Below are positions 1 to 11,820 of a stretch of 64,000 nt of DNA, one piece after another. The DNA lies in contig NW_004955517.1 of NCBI RefSeq assembly GCF_000276665.1, forward strand, positions 1,303,934 to 1,367,933. Direction: 5' to 3'. The first letter of the stretch is position 1, and each line of letters starts with the position of its first letter. Under the pieces are notes generated by a model. The model made no database searches. It saw nothing but the letters and a program-made list of their open reading frames with translations, and had not been told where the DNA came from. The translations under genes and the position numbers were made by a program. Source of the stretch: Chinchilla lanigera. Its lineage: Eukaryota; Chordata; Mammalia; Rodentia; Chinchillidae.

Positions 1-36
1 GAGCACACGGCCGTCATCAGCCTCTGCTCGGGAATG
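1..36 (+). CDS. ADAMTS9: ADAMTS9 exon 1 of window (prodomain, 3' end of exon only)
   Basis: Twelve codons read EHTAVISLCSGM and end exactly at a strong GTAAGT donor (37-42), leaving phase 0. This belongs to the N-terminal prodomain, which is removed by proprotein convertases. The 5' part of the exon and the signal peptide lie before the window. The match to the ADAMTS prodomain (a Cys in an ISLCSG context ahead of the next exon's [13 protein letters not shown]) is characteristic of the family. Confidence 0.9.
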
Positions 37-1680
37 GTAAGTGGGCGCGAGCCCCCCGCAGCCCCGTCCGCTGCGTCGAGACGCAGTCGCTCTCCAGCCT
101 GGAGCTCTCCGGCGCCGAGGCTCCGCTCCGGCCTTAAATATTACTTAGAAACTCGTGTCGGGTTCTGGATGGGAGGGAGCAACTCTGGTTGCTCTGGCTT
201 GCACTCGCCAGGGGCGCACGGTCCGCCCCCAGGGGTGCGGGAGGCTTCGCGGCGCTCGGCGGCCGGAACCGCGCAGCCGTGCGTGGCCCAGCGGTATCCG
301 GCGGCCCGGACGCTAGCTTCCAAAGAAGGCTGCTGCAACTGTGCTTTGTCGCGGCGATCTCGGCGGATCGCTCCCGGAGCGGAGCGGCCGAGCGCGGGGC
401 GGGCCCGACCTCCCCGCGCCCCGGAGTTGGGGATGTGGACTGACAGCCCCGGCGTGGGGCACCGGGAGTCCCGCCCGCCCGTGTCGGGGACGCCAGCGCG
501 TAATCTGCAGTCTTCGCGGTCTCCGGGGCCTTTTATCCCGCGGCGCCAGGGCTGCCGAAGCTGAGCTGGATTGGCAGGGAGGCCGTCCTGTCCGGGGGAC
601 GGAAGGGTGGGCCCAGGGCTCCGGGGCGGGGCCGGGGCGGAGCCGGCCCGCGACCCTGCGACCCCGGGGGTGGGGGAGCGCGGAGTGGGGGTGCGTCGCA
701 GTCCGACTCTGCACCCTGGTGGCAGGGTGGCCGGCCACGCCGCGAGAGTGGCGGAAAGCCCGCAGAGGCCGCCTGGACGCGACCTCGGTTTTCCTGGGAC
801 GGGCGCGGGCCCCGGGAATCGGAAGAGCGAGTCCACCGAGCACGTTTCCTTGGGACGGTGGGCGGGGCGGCCAGCTCCGGGCGGCCAGACACGCACTTAG
901 CAGGGGATGCCCAAGAGCGTCCCCACCCCCGGGTCCCGGCCCCCCACCGGCCCGCCGCTCGGTCTAACAGGACACCCCCTCGCCTCCCGCGACCTCCGAG
1001 GACCGGCGCAAGGGCCTGGCCCCGCGAGGGTGGTCCTCGACTCTCCCGGGCGGCGGGCGTCTCTGGCACGCGCGTGTGACGCAGAAACTTTCGCAGGCAG
1101 GCTGTCCCCGCTCTCGGCGCCGTGCGCGCAACCGGCTGCTGAACTGCGCGCTCCGAGTGTGCCTGCCCTTCCCCTCGGCCCCCGGCTGCCCCTGCCTTTG
1201 CTAAGTGGGCGTTTGGGTACTCACCCGGACCCTCGGCCGGTCCCTCGGCTGTCCTGGGTCTCCGGCTCCACGTTCCGAGGTTGCATCCTTCCTCACCTCA
1301 CGAGGCGACCCGGTGCAGCAAGGCAAGCCTGAAGACTGGGCAGGGGGCGGCCTGGCCCGCTGGGGCGGGAGAAGGGCATGGGCCCCAGCATCCCCCAGCA
1401 GACGGCGGAGTCGCAGAGCCCACGGCGTCGCTGAGATTGTTGGGGGTAGGCGGAGACGTCTGTGTGGCGAGGGGGAGGGGACACCGCTGTGAGTCACCCT
1501 GGCCCCAAGACTGGGGTCCAGGGCGCCGGGACCCTCTCTGTTGCAAATGGCTAAGGCCCGGGGGGGCAGTGTCAGGTGTCGGACTCCAGAGACCCTGCTC
1601 GCCCCCACAGTTCAGCGGCGTCCCCTCCAGCTCCAGGACCGCATGATAGGGCTGCGTGTGCGCGTCAGGTCTGTAAACAA
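1..1680. promoter_or_regulatory. CpG-island-like GC-rich region at the 5' side of the gene
   Basis: From the first base to about 1.65 kb the sequence is very GC-rich with frequent CpG, unlike the AT-richer introns that follow. It covers the exon fragment at 1-36 and the start of intron 1. Such islands usually mark a promoter and first exons, so the ADAMTS9 start site is probably close upstream; this is inference. Several long overlapping open frames on both strands here are by-products of the GC content. No TATA box or defined factor site can be claimed. The 3' edge is approximate. Confidence 0.7.
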
Positions 1681-2869
1681 TCTTTACTCCTCCTCTCTCC
1701 CCGCCTCCACGCTGCTGAGGCCCAGTGGCCCCAGCACTTGGATAAATATTTTGCTGCTCAGGACCTTAATTTCCACTGGTAGTTTTAGGTGGTAACGCAC
1801 ACCTGGTCTCTTTGGGAACGGAGACCAGGCTTTAGAAGAGACAGCGTGTGAGCTATAATACCCCATTCATATATTACCTTCAATTCGCAATCTGCCTCTT
1901 TTGGAAAAAAGGGCCTGCATATGTCTTTAAGTGAGCTGGCTTTTTGTATGTTCAGCCTTAATGTAGTTTCGAAACCTCTGCCCCTCTGTCTTCCTTTTGG
2001 GATTTTTCTTTGCTCCCCAAACTTATTATCATTTCTGAAGCCAGCGCATCGTAATATTTCTAACACGGCTCCGTAATTCCTTCGGGAAATCTTTCCTTCT
2101 TGATTACTGCAACCCGTCCCCGCACCCCACACCAGTCAGTTATCAGTTTCGCGGAATTCCATCTCAGATGTGCTGCTGCTTGCTTCTTCTGAACTGGCCT
2201 GGTTGTCTCTCCCTCTCTTCGGGGGGCTTCTCCAGTCGCTGCTCCATCCCTGCGGAACTGCAGGAGCTAGCTAGTCAGGAGTGGGCACAGGGTCTCCTCG
2301 CCACCCTTTCAGGCGCGTTGTGTAGCGCCCCGGTGCCCAGTGAGCAATTATCAACGCGTCACTGGGCTCTCAGCGTTTACAGTACACCACACACCCCACT
2401 CGGAACCACATGTCCGGCCCCCTCTCAGCTTTTTCCCACAGAAATCCTGCATTCCAGGCAGTCTGCTTTATGCTTCTTCCTGAGTATTCCCTCACCCAGC
2501 TTCACATGCTCAAATCACAGCCTTCTTTTAAAGTGTGGCTCCATCCTCTCCTCAGGACTAGTTTCTGCAGAGCTCTGCCTGCCATCCCTTCTCCTGTGCA
2601 CCTTTGTGGATAGCAGCTGTGTCTCAGGGTGCTTCTGTGCCCACTTCCTTGTATGCAAGTTCTTGGCTACATTTCTTGCAGTTTTTCCTAGCCAGCCAGG
2701 AGAGCACCTGTTCATTTCTCTCCCGCACTGGACCCTTGAATGATGTACGTGCTTAGTACCTACATTGGAAGCAGTGGTCACCTTAGCTGGAAAAATAACT
2801 GCTGGGCCCCGAAACTGATGTTGATGCCACATGGGTGCCATCTTTTGGAGCCCTTCTGCTAGCATGCGG

Positions 2870-3010
2870 GAAGCACTTTACATGGACATTATTTCAGCCA
2901 AATCCTCACCTTGACTCAGTTCTCAAAACAATCCATTTTACTGATAATGGTGCTGAAGCACTGAGAGCTCACTGCTACTGAGTGGTGGAGCTGTAATTCC
3001 ACCTCTCTGC
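2870..3010 (+). repeat. MIR-like ancient SINE fragment
   Basis: The pattern of a size-limited deposit ending in CAATCCATTTTACTGATAA, then GCTGAAGCACTGAGAG and GCTGTAATTC, resembles the MIR core (CATTTTACAGATGAGGAAAC, then GCTCAGAGAG). Family call by eye; edges approximate. Confidence 0.5.
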
Positions 3011-3574
3011 CGTGCTCTCTGACCCACCCAGAGACTGTGTCTGCCTTCCTAAAGAGACCTGCGGGTTCCTTGATTTTTCTTCGAAGCACTGGACTAAAGT
3101 TAGGCTCCTCAGGCCTGGACAGAGCACTGGCTCCTGAACCACCAAGGGGATATCAGTCAAGTGGCTTCCTGTCTGTGCCTGGGTTCCTCCGTTTACCGAT
3201 GACAGGTGGCGGGTCTTCACCGAAGCGTCCAGGCGCTTCCTCAGTTCTGGGGTCTCTTGGAGGCTTCGCACGTCCTGTTGTGCTCCCGGGTCCGTGCTTG
3301 GGAGCACCAGAGCTGCATGGTGACAGCAGACGGGTGCCTGGCGGGCTGGGGGGCGACAAATGTATTAGTTTTTTTCTGCTCAGCAGCTACTCTGTGTCTT
3401 GCTTGGCCTTTTTTTTTTTTTTTCCTTAAACCAATGCTTCCTCAGTCACATGGAGAACTACTTTTAAAATCTAGGTTCTGGACCTCCCCACTATGAATTC
3501 TGAATCTGTAAGTCTGGTTGTAAAAAACTCCCCAGGCACTTTTGATACTGCTTGGGTTTGGGGACTAGTGTCTC

Positions 3575-3665
3575 AGCTTAGTGTTTCTCATACTTTGTCA
3601 AGAAGAGTACCTGGGAGTTCATTACAGTTACGACTCCCAGGCCCTGCGCAGGTCAGCTTTGGGCA
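3575..3665 (+). repeat. MER5-like hAT DNA transposon fragment
   Basis: The order GTTTCTCATACTTTG, CCTGGGAGTTCATTACAG, GACTCCCAGGCCCTGCGCA follows the pattern of mammalian MER5A/Charlie-type non-autonomous elements. It is diverged, with no intact terminal repeats visible, so this is an old insertion. Confidence 0.45.
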
Positions 3666-4059
3666 GTGCAGTTACTTGACTTTCTCACCAGCTCTGGGTC
3701 GTCACACTGGTGCCGCTGATAGTCAGGGACAGCCATTTTCCGCGTGTCCAGGGAAGGGTAGGAGGCCTCTGATTGCTTTCCGGTGTGTGCAACAGGAGGG
3801 TGGGAGAGAAGGTGAGAGCTCAGTTTCTTTCTTTAAACTCCGCTAACTGGCACGGCATGGGGCGCTTGGCATGGGGTGCTTCTGTGTGTATTCCTTATAC
3901 CTTGCTTGGATGGTTCAAGCCTGAGGCATCATTGGTCTTTGTAAGTAGGTGTTTGGGGAGGGGAGGAGGAAAAGTGACCTTTTTCGAGTGCTTAGCCTGA
4001 TGGATAAAGCAAGCTGGAGCGTGGGGGTTAGAGGCCAACACCAGCAGCACTAGATACCG

Positions 4060-4250
4060 CTAACATGATCTGAGTCCCTGCAAGGTGTCAGGCACTTTGC
4101 AGAGCACATTGTCTGAGTTATCACAGTTAATCTGCACGATTAGCTTTTACTGAAAGCATCTTTATCTGCAGCGGACAAAAAGTTGAGTCTCAGAGCAGAT
4201 GGGAGGGTAGGTGTAGTGCTGGGATCAGAAGCAGGGTTGCTTCCACCCTG
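4060..4250 (+). repeat. MIR-like ancient SINE fragment
   Basis: Reads AGGTGTCAGGCACTTTGCAG, then ATTTATCTGCAG-like sequence and GAGTCTCAGAG, in the order expected of MIR elements. Diverged; edges approximate. Confidence 0.55.
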
Positions 4251-4683
4251 GCGCCTTGAGCACCATCCCTCCCAGGTGTGCAGGGGGTACAAGTGGTACC
4301 ACCGGAGCAAACTGGCACAACTGTGCTTCCTGAACTTGAGTCCTTGAGAAGCTTCAGTCAGCCAACTTCTTCCCCTTGAGCTCAGACGTGTCCCTAGCTT
4401 TCCAGGCAGCATTACTACTTAGAAATGCTCTTTTAACCCCCTGTAGGAGTAATGTGATTGGAACTTGAATGCCAGGGGAGAGACAGCCTGGAACAGCAGG
4501 CACAATAAGCTAGAGTGGAATGAAGCACTTCTCTGCGTATGTCACAGCGTTTTACGTTTAAGCAGCCCCCTTGGGAGGAGGGATTAAATAAGATGGTCCT
4601 GTTTCTACTGGGAATTGTGCCATTGCTTTTTGCCTCCCATTGGCTGGCTTGCGTCAAATCAACTCATCTCTTTTTATTTGCAG

Positions 4684-4846
4684 CTGGGCACATTCCGGTC
4701 CCATGATGGAGATTATTTTATTGAACCACTGTTGTCCATGGATGAACAAGAGAATGAAGAGGAGCAGAACAAACCCCACATTATTTATAGGCGCAGCGTC
4801 CCCCAGAAGGAGCCGTCCTCAGGAAAGGATGCCTGTGACACCTCAG
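4684..4846 (+). CDS. ADAMTS9: ADAMTS9 exon 2 of window (prodomain)
   Basis: 163 nt, entering in phase 0 and leaving one base of a split codon (G|AA, Glu). Acceptor is TTTGCAG, donor is CAG|GTATTT. It encodes prodomain sequence beginning [16 protein letters not shown], a strongly acidic stretch (DEQENEEEQ), then NKPHIIYRR and a Cys in the DACDTS context near its end. The acidic run followed by HIIYRR is typical of ADAMTS9. The prodomain keeps the zymogen folded and is cut off by convertases. An ID SINE begins only about 10 nt after the donor. Confidence 0.95.
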
Positions 4847-4855
4847 GTATTTACT

Positions 4856-4968
4856 TCTTTTTTTAATTTTTTTTTTAATTTTTATTTTTTTGCGGTACCG
4901 GTGATCGAACTCATGACCTTGCGCTTGCCAGGCAGGCGCTTGTGCCACTGAGCTATATCCCCAGCCCC
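4856..4968 (-). repeat. ID SINE (tRNA-Ala/BC1-derived), antisense
   Basis: A T-rich tail (complement of the A-tail) precedes GGTACCGGTGATCGAACTCA, then CTTGCGCTTGCCAGGCAG and GAGCTATATCCCCAGCCCC. The reverse complement is a rodent ID element with tRNA-like A box (TATAGCTCAGTGG) and B box (GTTCGATCACC). It lies immediately after the exon 2 donor. Confidence 0.9.
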
Positions 4969-5059
4969 AGTATTTACTGCTTGGTTAAGCAGAGATCCAG
5001 GCTGTCAGATGAGATGGTTGCCATCTGGCAGGAAGGTAGCACCTTCGTAGTCTACAGAG

Positions 5060-5215
5060 CACTACCTACCATCCTTTCTCCACTTCTCCTGCACGGAGGT
5101 GGAAACTGCAGGGTAGTTAGTGGCTTGCTGAAGGTTGCACAGTTCAGAATTTACAGTGTCAGGATTTGGATACAGAAAGCAGTGACTCCAGTGCCCTCGG
5201 GACAGGGCTCTCTTC
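5060..5215 (+). repeat. MIR-like ancient SINE fragment
   Basis: Reads GGTGGAAACTGCAGGGTAGT, then GCTTGCTGAAGGTTGCACAG and CAGGATTTGGATACAGAAAG, following the MIR order (GAGGAAACTGAGGC, CTTGCCCAAGGTCACACAGC, GGATTCGAACCC). Diverged. Confidence 0.6.
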
Positions 5216-5333
5216 TGCTGAGATTGCTTGTTTTTAGGACTAAGCTTTGGTAATTTCTGGCTGATGTGATATCAGTATTCATAATCAGAAATTGCTTGTA
5301 TTTTGTTTGTGTCTTCTATTCATTTGTTTGTGT

Positions 5334-5337
<4 letters not shown>

Positions 5338-5372
<35 letters not shown>
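5338..5372 (+). repeat. Poly-T tract
   Basis: An almost pure run of about 34 T. It may be the tail of a decayed antisense retroelement; the sequence after it (GCGATGTAGACTTAC) is not a recognisable SINE. Confidence 0.8.
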
Positions 5373-5374
<2 letters not shown>

Positions 5375-6356
5375 GATGTAGACTTACAAAAAGCTTTACA
5401 AATGGAACTCACAAGAACTTACATGTTCGTCAGGATTTCTTCTATCAGCTTCAGTTTTGCTGATGTTCTGTGGTTTCACCAGATATGGAAATGGACCTGT
5501 GGTTGCTCTGTTAGTTTAGGTTCAGTCGGGTTCTTTGCTGCCCACTGCTGGATTTCCTCCCAGCGGGATTGCTGCAGGCTTGGCAGCAACGGGCCGACCA
5601 CTCTGGGGATGTGTCTCAGTGGACGCCTCAGAGAGTTTGTTCCTCTGTGCATTTCTCAACGCGCTGCCTTCTTCCACCTCTGGTTGATTTCTCCTGAATG
5701 ATGGTTACCATTAGGAACTGTCTCATTTGGACCCGTGTTTTAATGTGTTTGTGAAAGTGGTTCTCAAGAAAAATGTGTGGACTTCCTCTCTCTAGAACCA
5801 TGTCTGTCTCACTCTTCTCAATTTTTTAAAAATTGCCTCAACAAATTACATAGTTTCTTGAGGTCTTCATGGTATGTCCAAATCAGACCCACGTTCAAGG
5901 CCGACAGAGATGTCCTCAAAGGCGTCTCAAATGATCACTGGTTCACTGTCTGTCTGCATCCAGTCGTGCTGTTGTGACAGCATCTGGTGCTTCTCTCTCG
6001 GAAGTGTTGTTTCTGAAGTGAATCCTTCAATAAAAGACAACATTAGCTGTGGTTACGGGGAGATAGCCGGGGCTAAGGGTGGGGCCTCTTAATCTTGTGG
6101 CTCCCTTGAGCTCTCACCACCAGGGCTGGCAGGAAAGGAACCGAGGTCAGGCCAGTCAGATTCTAACGTGCCAGAGAGCTGGGAGGGCCGCTGTCCTCAG
6201 ACACGGTGGTTCCAGGAGCTCGTGCTGTTCACTTTGCCAGCCACCAGCGAACCTCATGAGCAGGCTTTGGCGTGTAGTTCGGCCATACTATGAAGACCTT
6301 TCACCTTTACTTTCTGACTTCCCAAATTGGTACTAGCAAGAGCATGTTTTATGTGG

Positions 6357-6444
6357 GTTTTTGTTTGCTTTTGTACCGGGAATCAAACTCGGACCTTGCA
6401 CTGGACAGGCAGGCGCTTGTGCCTCTGAGCTGTATCCCCAGCCC
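6357..6444 (-). repeat. ID SINE, antisense, diverged
   Basis: Reads TTTGTACCGGGAATCAAACT, CCTTGCACTGGACAGGCAGG, GAGCTGTATCCCCAGCCC. Same family as the 4856 copy but with more substitutions. Confidence 0.85.
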
Positions 6445-7959
6445 AGCAAGAGATATTTCACATGTAAGTCTACGTGTAACATGAGCTAGAAAGGAAGTAC
6501 GCGGCTCTTCCCTTCCTATATAATTCATATGTATGCACAGCACACTGAGGTCCTGTCTGCGTGGATACAGGCCTTGAAGGGTGGTGTTTGGTGGCATTCT
6601 TCAGCCCCAAAGTGGCTACAAAGCAGCATTTTTAAAACTGTGATACATTGTTCTCTCGTTCCACACTGGCGTCCTGCAGAGTGTGCACCCTGCCCCGCCT
6701 CACCCACTCTTTACCACCTACTGACGGGGTCAGTCCCGTCCTGCCTCCCTGATACCTAGAGAGAGGCTGAGACAGAGGCTGAGACGGACGCACATGGGGA
6801 CGGGGGCTCCCCCGGCATGTCCACGGGAGCCCACGCCCATCCTCCGCGACCCACGTAGGCTGTGCCAGAGCCCGTGCGGTGGGGAGCGTCTCAACACTGG
6901 CCTTCAGGAGGGCCACTCCGGAATCAGTTTGTCAAGTGACTCCCGGAGTTAGCAGATAGTCAGCTCTAGCTGAGCGCAGGGCATTGTCACGTCCTATTAC
7001 AAACATAGGGAAGAGCATTTCCAAAATTCAAGGGCTGGGGACAGTGGAAGATGCCTTCTTTTTCCACAGGCACTTGAGAAAAGTGCCACCTTTCCATCTT
7101 CCCAGTATTTGCTGGCTGGTGAGCCATGTGGCCTGCACCCCCTCCACCTACGTGGTGACTCAGGAGCCGGGCAGTTGGGTCGATTGTCCCAGGGGTTCCT
7201 TCTGGACTCTGTCCCCGCCCCCGTTCTCTCTTCCAGCTGCTTCTGCACCCCTTCTTTGAGCTCAGGTGCAGGAGGCTCAGAACAGTCGAGAGGAACTTCG
7301 GAATAGGTCACGATTCACCAGCCCCATTGGAGGGATGGATCAGCAGGGCACAGAAACCTCCAAACCCCGGAATCCCGTGCCAGGCGGAGAATGTAGCTTG
7401 GGGCAGGAGTCCCTCTGGCCAGGGAAGAGGGCCGCCTCCCATCCAGTCCCTTCGGCACGGGTGGATTTCTCTCCCAAGCAAGAACCATGGTTGGTAACCA
7501 GTACCAAGAGCTCTGCAGAGCCCTGGCAACCTCGCAGAGCGCAGGTCCTTCAGAAAGCAGCGGTTAATTCATCTAGCAGGGAGTGAGATGGAGCCAGGAC
7601 CAGTGACTTCCGTAAGTGCTCCAAGTGACTGAGGTGCGCAGCCGGCTCTGAGTCCCCGTGATCGCTCCCCCCACCCGCCCCTGTGCTCCCTGGGCGTGAC
7701 CTCCCGTGTCAGTGCTTCCTGCGGCTTTTCTTGCAGAGGGACGGGCTGCTCAGGCTGGAGGGAACCTGAGCAGTGAGGTCTGCGGACACCAGCTCTGCAC
7801 AGATGAGGACACAAAGCTGCAGGATGTCAAGTTAGATATCTGTTTGCAGTGCGATACCCTGCGTATCGTTACTAACTTTCCCACGGCTGGGCTTGGGAGC
7901 CGGCCCCACAAAGGCCCTGCTGACCTCGCCGGGACTGGGGCAGCCGCACTGTGGGCAGC

Positions 7960-8014
7960 GGGCAGGGCAGGGCAGGGCAGGGCAGGGCAGGGCAGGGCAG
8001 GGCAGGGCAGGGCA
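7960..8014 (+). repeat. (GGGCA)11 tandem pentamer, G-quadruplex-prone
   Basis: Eleven uninterrupted GGGCA units, then one variant unit (GGACA) and another GGGCA. Each unit supplies a three-G run separated by a two-base loop, which fits the G-quadruplex rule on the + (coding) strand, so the nascent RNA could also fold. Confidence 0.9.
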
Positions 8015-8217
8015 GGACAGGGCACGCTGGCTGCTGCTTGCTGCTGTACACAGGTGGAAGTCCTGCTCATGTCCGATTCTTGGGGCATAATTTTCAGAAA
8101 AGGCTTGTGAGAAAGCGTATTTTAAAGACAGCTGTGGAAGGAGTTTAATGTCATCGGAACTTGGTGGGTTTAGAAAGGCACCCGTGACCTTGTGTATTTG
8201 CTCCTGTGTGCATCTTT

Positions 8218-8440
8218 TTATTCAGCCACAGAGTGTGAACTGAACACCTCCTTTGTGCCAGAAAGATAAAGCAGGAACTGTCCGTACTCCCGTTGGGTGA
8301 TGGGATGCCAAACACATTGTAGAATACGAAGTAAACATAACACGGACCTGCTGCTTGGACTAATTGAGTGTGAAATAAGGCAGGCTTCAAGGGCAGGGTT
8401 TAGCAGATGGCAGGCAATTACTGAGTGACAATTTTTAAAT
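8218..8440 (+). repeat. Possible ancient L2/MIR-type fragment
   Basis: ACCTCCTTTGTGCCAG, AAGATAAAGCAGGAACTGTC, then GTGTGAAATAAGGCAGGCTT resembles the 3' part of L2/MIR elements (CACTGTGTGCCAGGCAC, AAAGACAGTCCCTGCCCTC). Weak similarity judged by eye. Confidence 0.35.
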
Positions 8441-9036
8441 AAATTAATGAAAATAGAAAACAAAGCACTGTAGTGAGGGAAGGAAAACTTAAAACCCCAA
8501 ACCCAGAGGTGATCACTTAGCGCTTTCTGGTAACTGGGACCAGAAAGATTTACGTGCTGGCTCCAGCCGATCCCGCCAGCTAGCAGCGGCTGTGTGGGTT
8601 CTCTGCCCCCCGCTTTCCTCTGTGCCCGGGGCAGCTCGTTAACGTTGGCGAGTTTGAGAGTGGCTCTGGCTGCCCTTCCTGGATAGTCTCTGCGTGGCCG
8701 TCGTCGGCTCTGTCTGTGTGGACACTGGTCCCCTGAGCGCTCCTCCCTTTGTCTTTCACACTGTGTGTGAGTTCTTGGGCAACAGGCTCATCTTCCTACA
8801 GCCCTGGTGACTGTGGAGCCCTTCCCAGCGGCCCCTCAGGCGCTACACTGAGCTTGTGGCCTGCAGCCCCCACTCCAGCGGGCCCAGGGACAGCCGGGTG
8901 GCAGCGCCACAGGAGGGTGCGGTGCTCCGCTCCGCTGCTCCCGCACACTGCCCGCTCCCAGGTGAAATCTTAGTTGTGCCTGCACTTGACCTGACTTTCA
9001 CACTTCTTGGCAAGGAGCAAGACAGCTTCCTGGTAG

Positions 9037-9041
<5 letters not shown>

Positions 9042-9078
<37 letters not shown>
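9042..9078 (+). repeat. (TG)n microsatellite
   Basis: About 18 TG units in a row. It could form Z-DNA and is likely length-polymorphic. Confidence 0.95.
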
Positions 9079-9080
<2 letters not shown>

Positions 9081-9461
9081 AGAAAGAGAGGGAGGGGACG
9101 CTGAAAGACAGTACATAAGACAGTGTTTTCCTATTATAGAAATTTCTCCTTCATCCGCCCATCTCAGCCAAGCTGGCTGGGTTTTGTTTCTTGGGCCATT
9201 TAAGAGTTACACATTTCCTGGCCTGTCAGTCCCACTTCTAAGGAAACAACTGGACAGTTGTGTAAAGGTGTTCCTGAACTACTCAGTGTTGGGTTATTAT
9301 AGCAAAATCAAGAGAGAACCCCCTCCCCTCAGGAGGGTAGGTCAGTAACTAAGGCACAGACCGGGATGGGCCCTCTGCTGCTGTTAGAAATCACGGCATT
9401 GGTTTGCCGTAACACACACTCGAACACACACTCGAGCACTAGTCCATGAGCGAATGAACTT

Positions 9462-9500
9462 TGTGTGTGTGTGTGTGTGAGTGAGAGAGAGAGAGAGAGA
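9462..9500 (+). repeat. (TG)n(AG)n compound microsatellite
   Basis: About nine TG units, a short junction (TGAGTGAG), then about eight GA units. Confidence 0.95.
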
Positions 9501-10094
9501 TAATCCCATCGTTAGCAATGGTAAAGTGTGCCCCCCAAAATGGAAACAAAGCATAAAAATATTAACTGATTCTTTCAGGCTGCCAGAGGCATAGGCAACC
9601 TTTTGTATGTTTCCACTCTTTCGCTGTGATTCTATAAGAGTTTCATAGTCACAAAATACAGCTTAAGCACCAGGGGCTCGGAGGTGTTTGTAGCCCATGA
9701 CACTTGTCGCTGGAGACGACCACTGACACGGTGCTGTCTCGAGGGCTGAAGATCGCGGCTTTTCTTGGTAGTAGTTTCTCAACCAGATAGGTAACTGGCT
9801 ACAGCTTGGGAGGCCCACGGCTGGCAGAGCAGGGCCTCCGTCTCACTCGGCTAAGTTACACCCCACGGGGCAGACCTGAGATGGCCGCCGTTCGGTCCTC
9901 ACTAGGTCGCGGGGCTCTGTTCGTCACCCCCGTTAGAGTGCACCTGACTTCCTGACTGGGCTCTCCAGGCTGCGGCGTGAAAGCCAGGGAAACACAAGGT
10001 GAGACGAGAGCCCCTGGTTGCTAGGCTGTGCCGGGGGCTCTCCGTGCTGCGCTCACACACCGTATTGTGTAGTGCGGCCTTCAGCTCTGCGGGG

Positions 10095-10225
10095 TGTGGA
10101 TTAGTACCCTGTCTTACAGCTGAGAGACATCACAGCTCAGAGAGGTAGAGCAGTTTGTCTAAAGTCACAGAGCTGATAATGTGGACCTGAGCTTTGAACC
10201 CAAGTCCATTGCCAGCGCGGATGAG
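10095..10225 (+). repeat. MIR SINE fragment
   Basis: Clear MIR core order: ACCCTGTCTTACAGCTGAGA, CAGCTCAGAGAGGTAGAGCA, GTCACAGAGCTGATAA and CTTTGAACCCAAGTC. Confidence 0.75.
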
Positions 10226-11519
10226 GGTGTTATCTGGGGAACTGCCCTCCCCACATTTCCGGGGCGTGTCCTTCGGCTTGCATCTAGTTTCCAGTCCTCA
10301 CGTGACCGGCTGACGGCTCACACTTGAGCATGTCGGTTTTAGTCCTGGCTTCCCCCGCTGCTGGCAGAGGGGACAACCTACGCAGTCCGTGAAGCTTCCT
10401 CCCAAGCCCCGATCTCAGACCTCTGTCCTGTCCAGGTGGAGGGATCTGCCGGCCCATCGCTGGTGCGTTTGACAGCCTTTGTAAGAGGTACTCTTGCAGG
10501 CGGGCGTTCACAGCTGCCTAGCTGGGCCTGGTCTGGCTTCAGCGTTTCCTGTGTTGGAATTCCCACCAGGACTCTGGTGACTCCCCGGGGCAGGCGTCTC
10601 CGGCAGGCCTCTGTAGAGCATCTCCTCGTTAGCCATCAACCTCTTGGATCCCGTTAATGATTGAGCCCAGGTTATCAATTTAGGTCAGCGGCCCTGGGAG
10701 GTGGCCCAAGTGGACTGGGAAACAGAACCCAGGGGCCCCGAGGAGGGCTTGGCATAAACAAGTCTACGAAGGCTCCTGGTGCAGGCAGTGACGGAGCCTG
10801 GCCTGGCCACAGGGTGCTGCCGGGGCCGCCGTGGGCGGCAGAGGGGTCATCGGTGAGGCAGGACGGGAGCCTCCCTGCCTGCACTCACCTGCACTGTCCG
10901 CAGCTGCAGACCTGGGCCCCTCAGCCCCTGCCCTGCGAAGGCGGGAACAGGCGGATGCAGAAGCCCTGGGCAGGGCCCTGGGGAGCAGCTCGGGGCCGGT
11001 GGCTTGTTTCAGCAGCCGCGAGGAGGGTGCCGTGTTAGACACAGAGGTGCACGCACGTGGCCTCCAAACCAAGGGCGCCGGCGAGCCCTGCGGCCCGGGA
11101 TAACGTCTGAAGCTTTAAGGGTCGTCACTCCTCTGTGGTCCTCAGCACTTTGTCTGATCTCTCTTCATCTGGTCCTTTTTGTTTCCAGCAGCTTTTCTCT
11201 GTATTCTTCAAAGACTGTATGCGTAATGAACAGTCAATATAAGCAGTGACCTCCAAAATTCATGTGAATTATTAGAAAATTATTGTGTTACATATCTGAA
11301 CTCTTGACCTGATTTCCTCAGCTTAATCTGCTTCGTGGTATTTATATGAAATGCTGCTTTTCTTTTTTCTTTTTAACATTGGTATTAGTAGTGCATTTTT
11401 CAATGAAATCATGAAAGTACAGTTAAAAGAAAGTTTCTGATATAGAACTTTTATTCTCTCATTTGATCTCATTTATTCACTTTATGTTTAAACTTTTTAT
11501 CTTGTTTTTTAAGAAGCAT

Positions 11520-11820
11520 TTTATTATGACCTTCGTCAAGCATATGCAAAGTAGAGGCAGAAGTAAAGTGATCCACTGTCCAGACATTGCTCACCGCTGA
11601 TAATGGCTGTGAGTTTTCCAAATTCACTTTTTATTTTCCTTCATGCTGGAGTATTTTAAGGCAACTCCAAGATATAGTTATCACTAAATATTCCACTGGA
11701 CTACAGAGAGGTTATTTTTCTATGTAAACAAAGTAGTTTTCATCAGGATGAACAAAATTAAGACTAATTCCCCAGTGGCCTGTGCAGTATCTACGTTAGA
11801 ATTGCCCTGATTCTTCCCCA
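11520..11820 (+). repeat. Old L1 3' UTR-like fragment
   Basis: ATTATGACCTTCGTCAAGCA, GTAAAGTGATCCACTGTCCA, GGAGTATTTTAAGGCAACTC and AAATATTCC follow the layout of mammalian-wide L1M 3' untranslated regions. Diverged; edges uncertain. Confidence 0.5.

Larger units (their letters stand above)
37..4683 (+). other. Intron 1
   Basis: 4.6 kb intron with donor GTAAGT and acceptor TTTGCAG. It holds the CpG-rich region (to about 1.65 kb), an old MIR-like fragment near 2870-3010, a MER5-like hAT fragment near 3575-3660, a T-tract at 3410-3423 and another MIR-like fragment near 4060-4250. No other exon was recognised. Confidence 0.85.

Noticed and set aside
34..1608. Many long overlapping open frames on both strands (up to 251 codons)
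   Set aside because: They sit in a CpG-rich region where stop codons are rare, overlap each other in several frames, and show no domain or splice logic.
7750..8110. Repetitive frames with GQGRAGQGRAG and CPALPCPALP patterns
   Set aside because: Translations of the (GGGCA)n array, not coding sequence.
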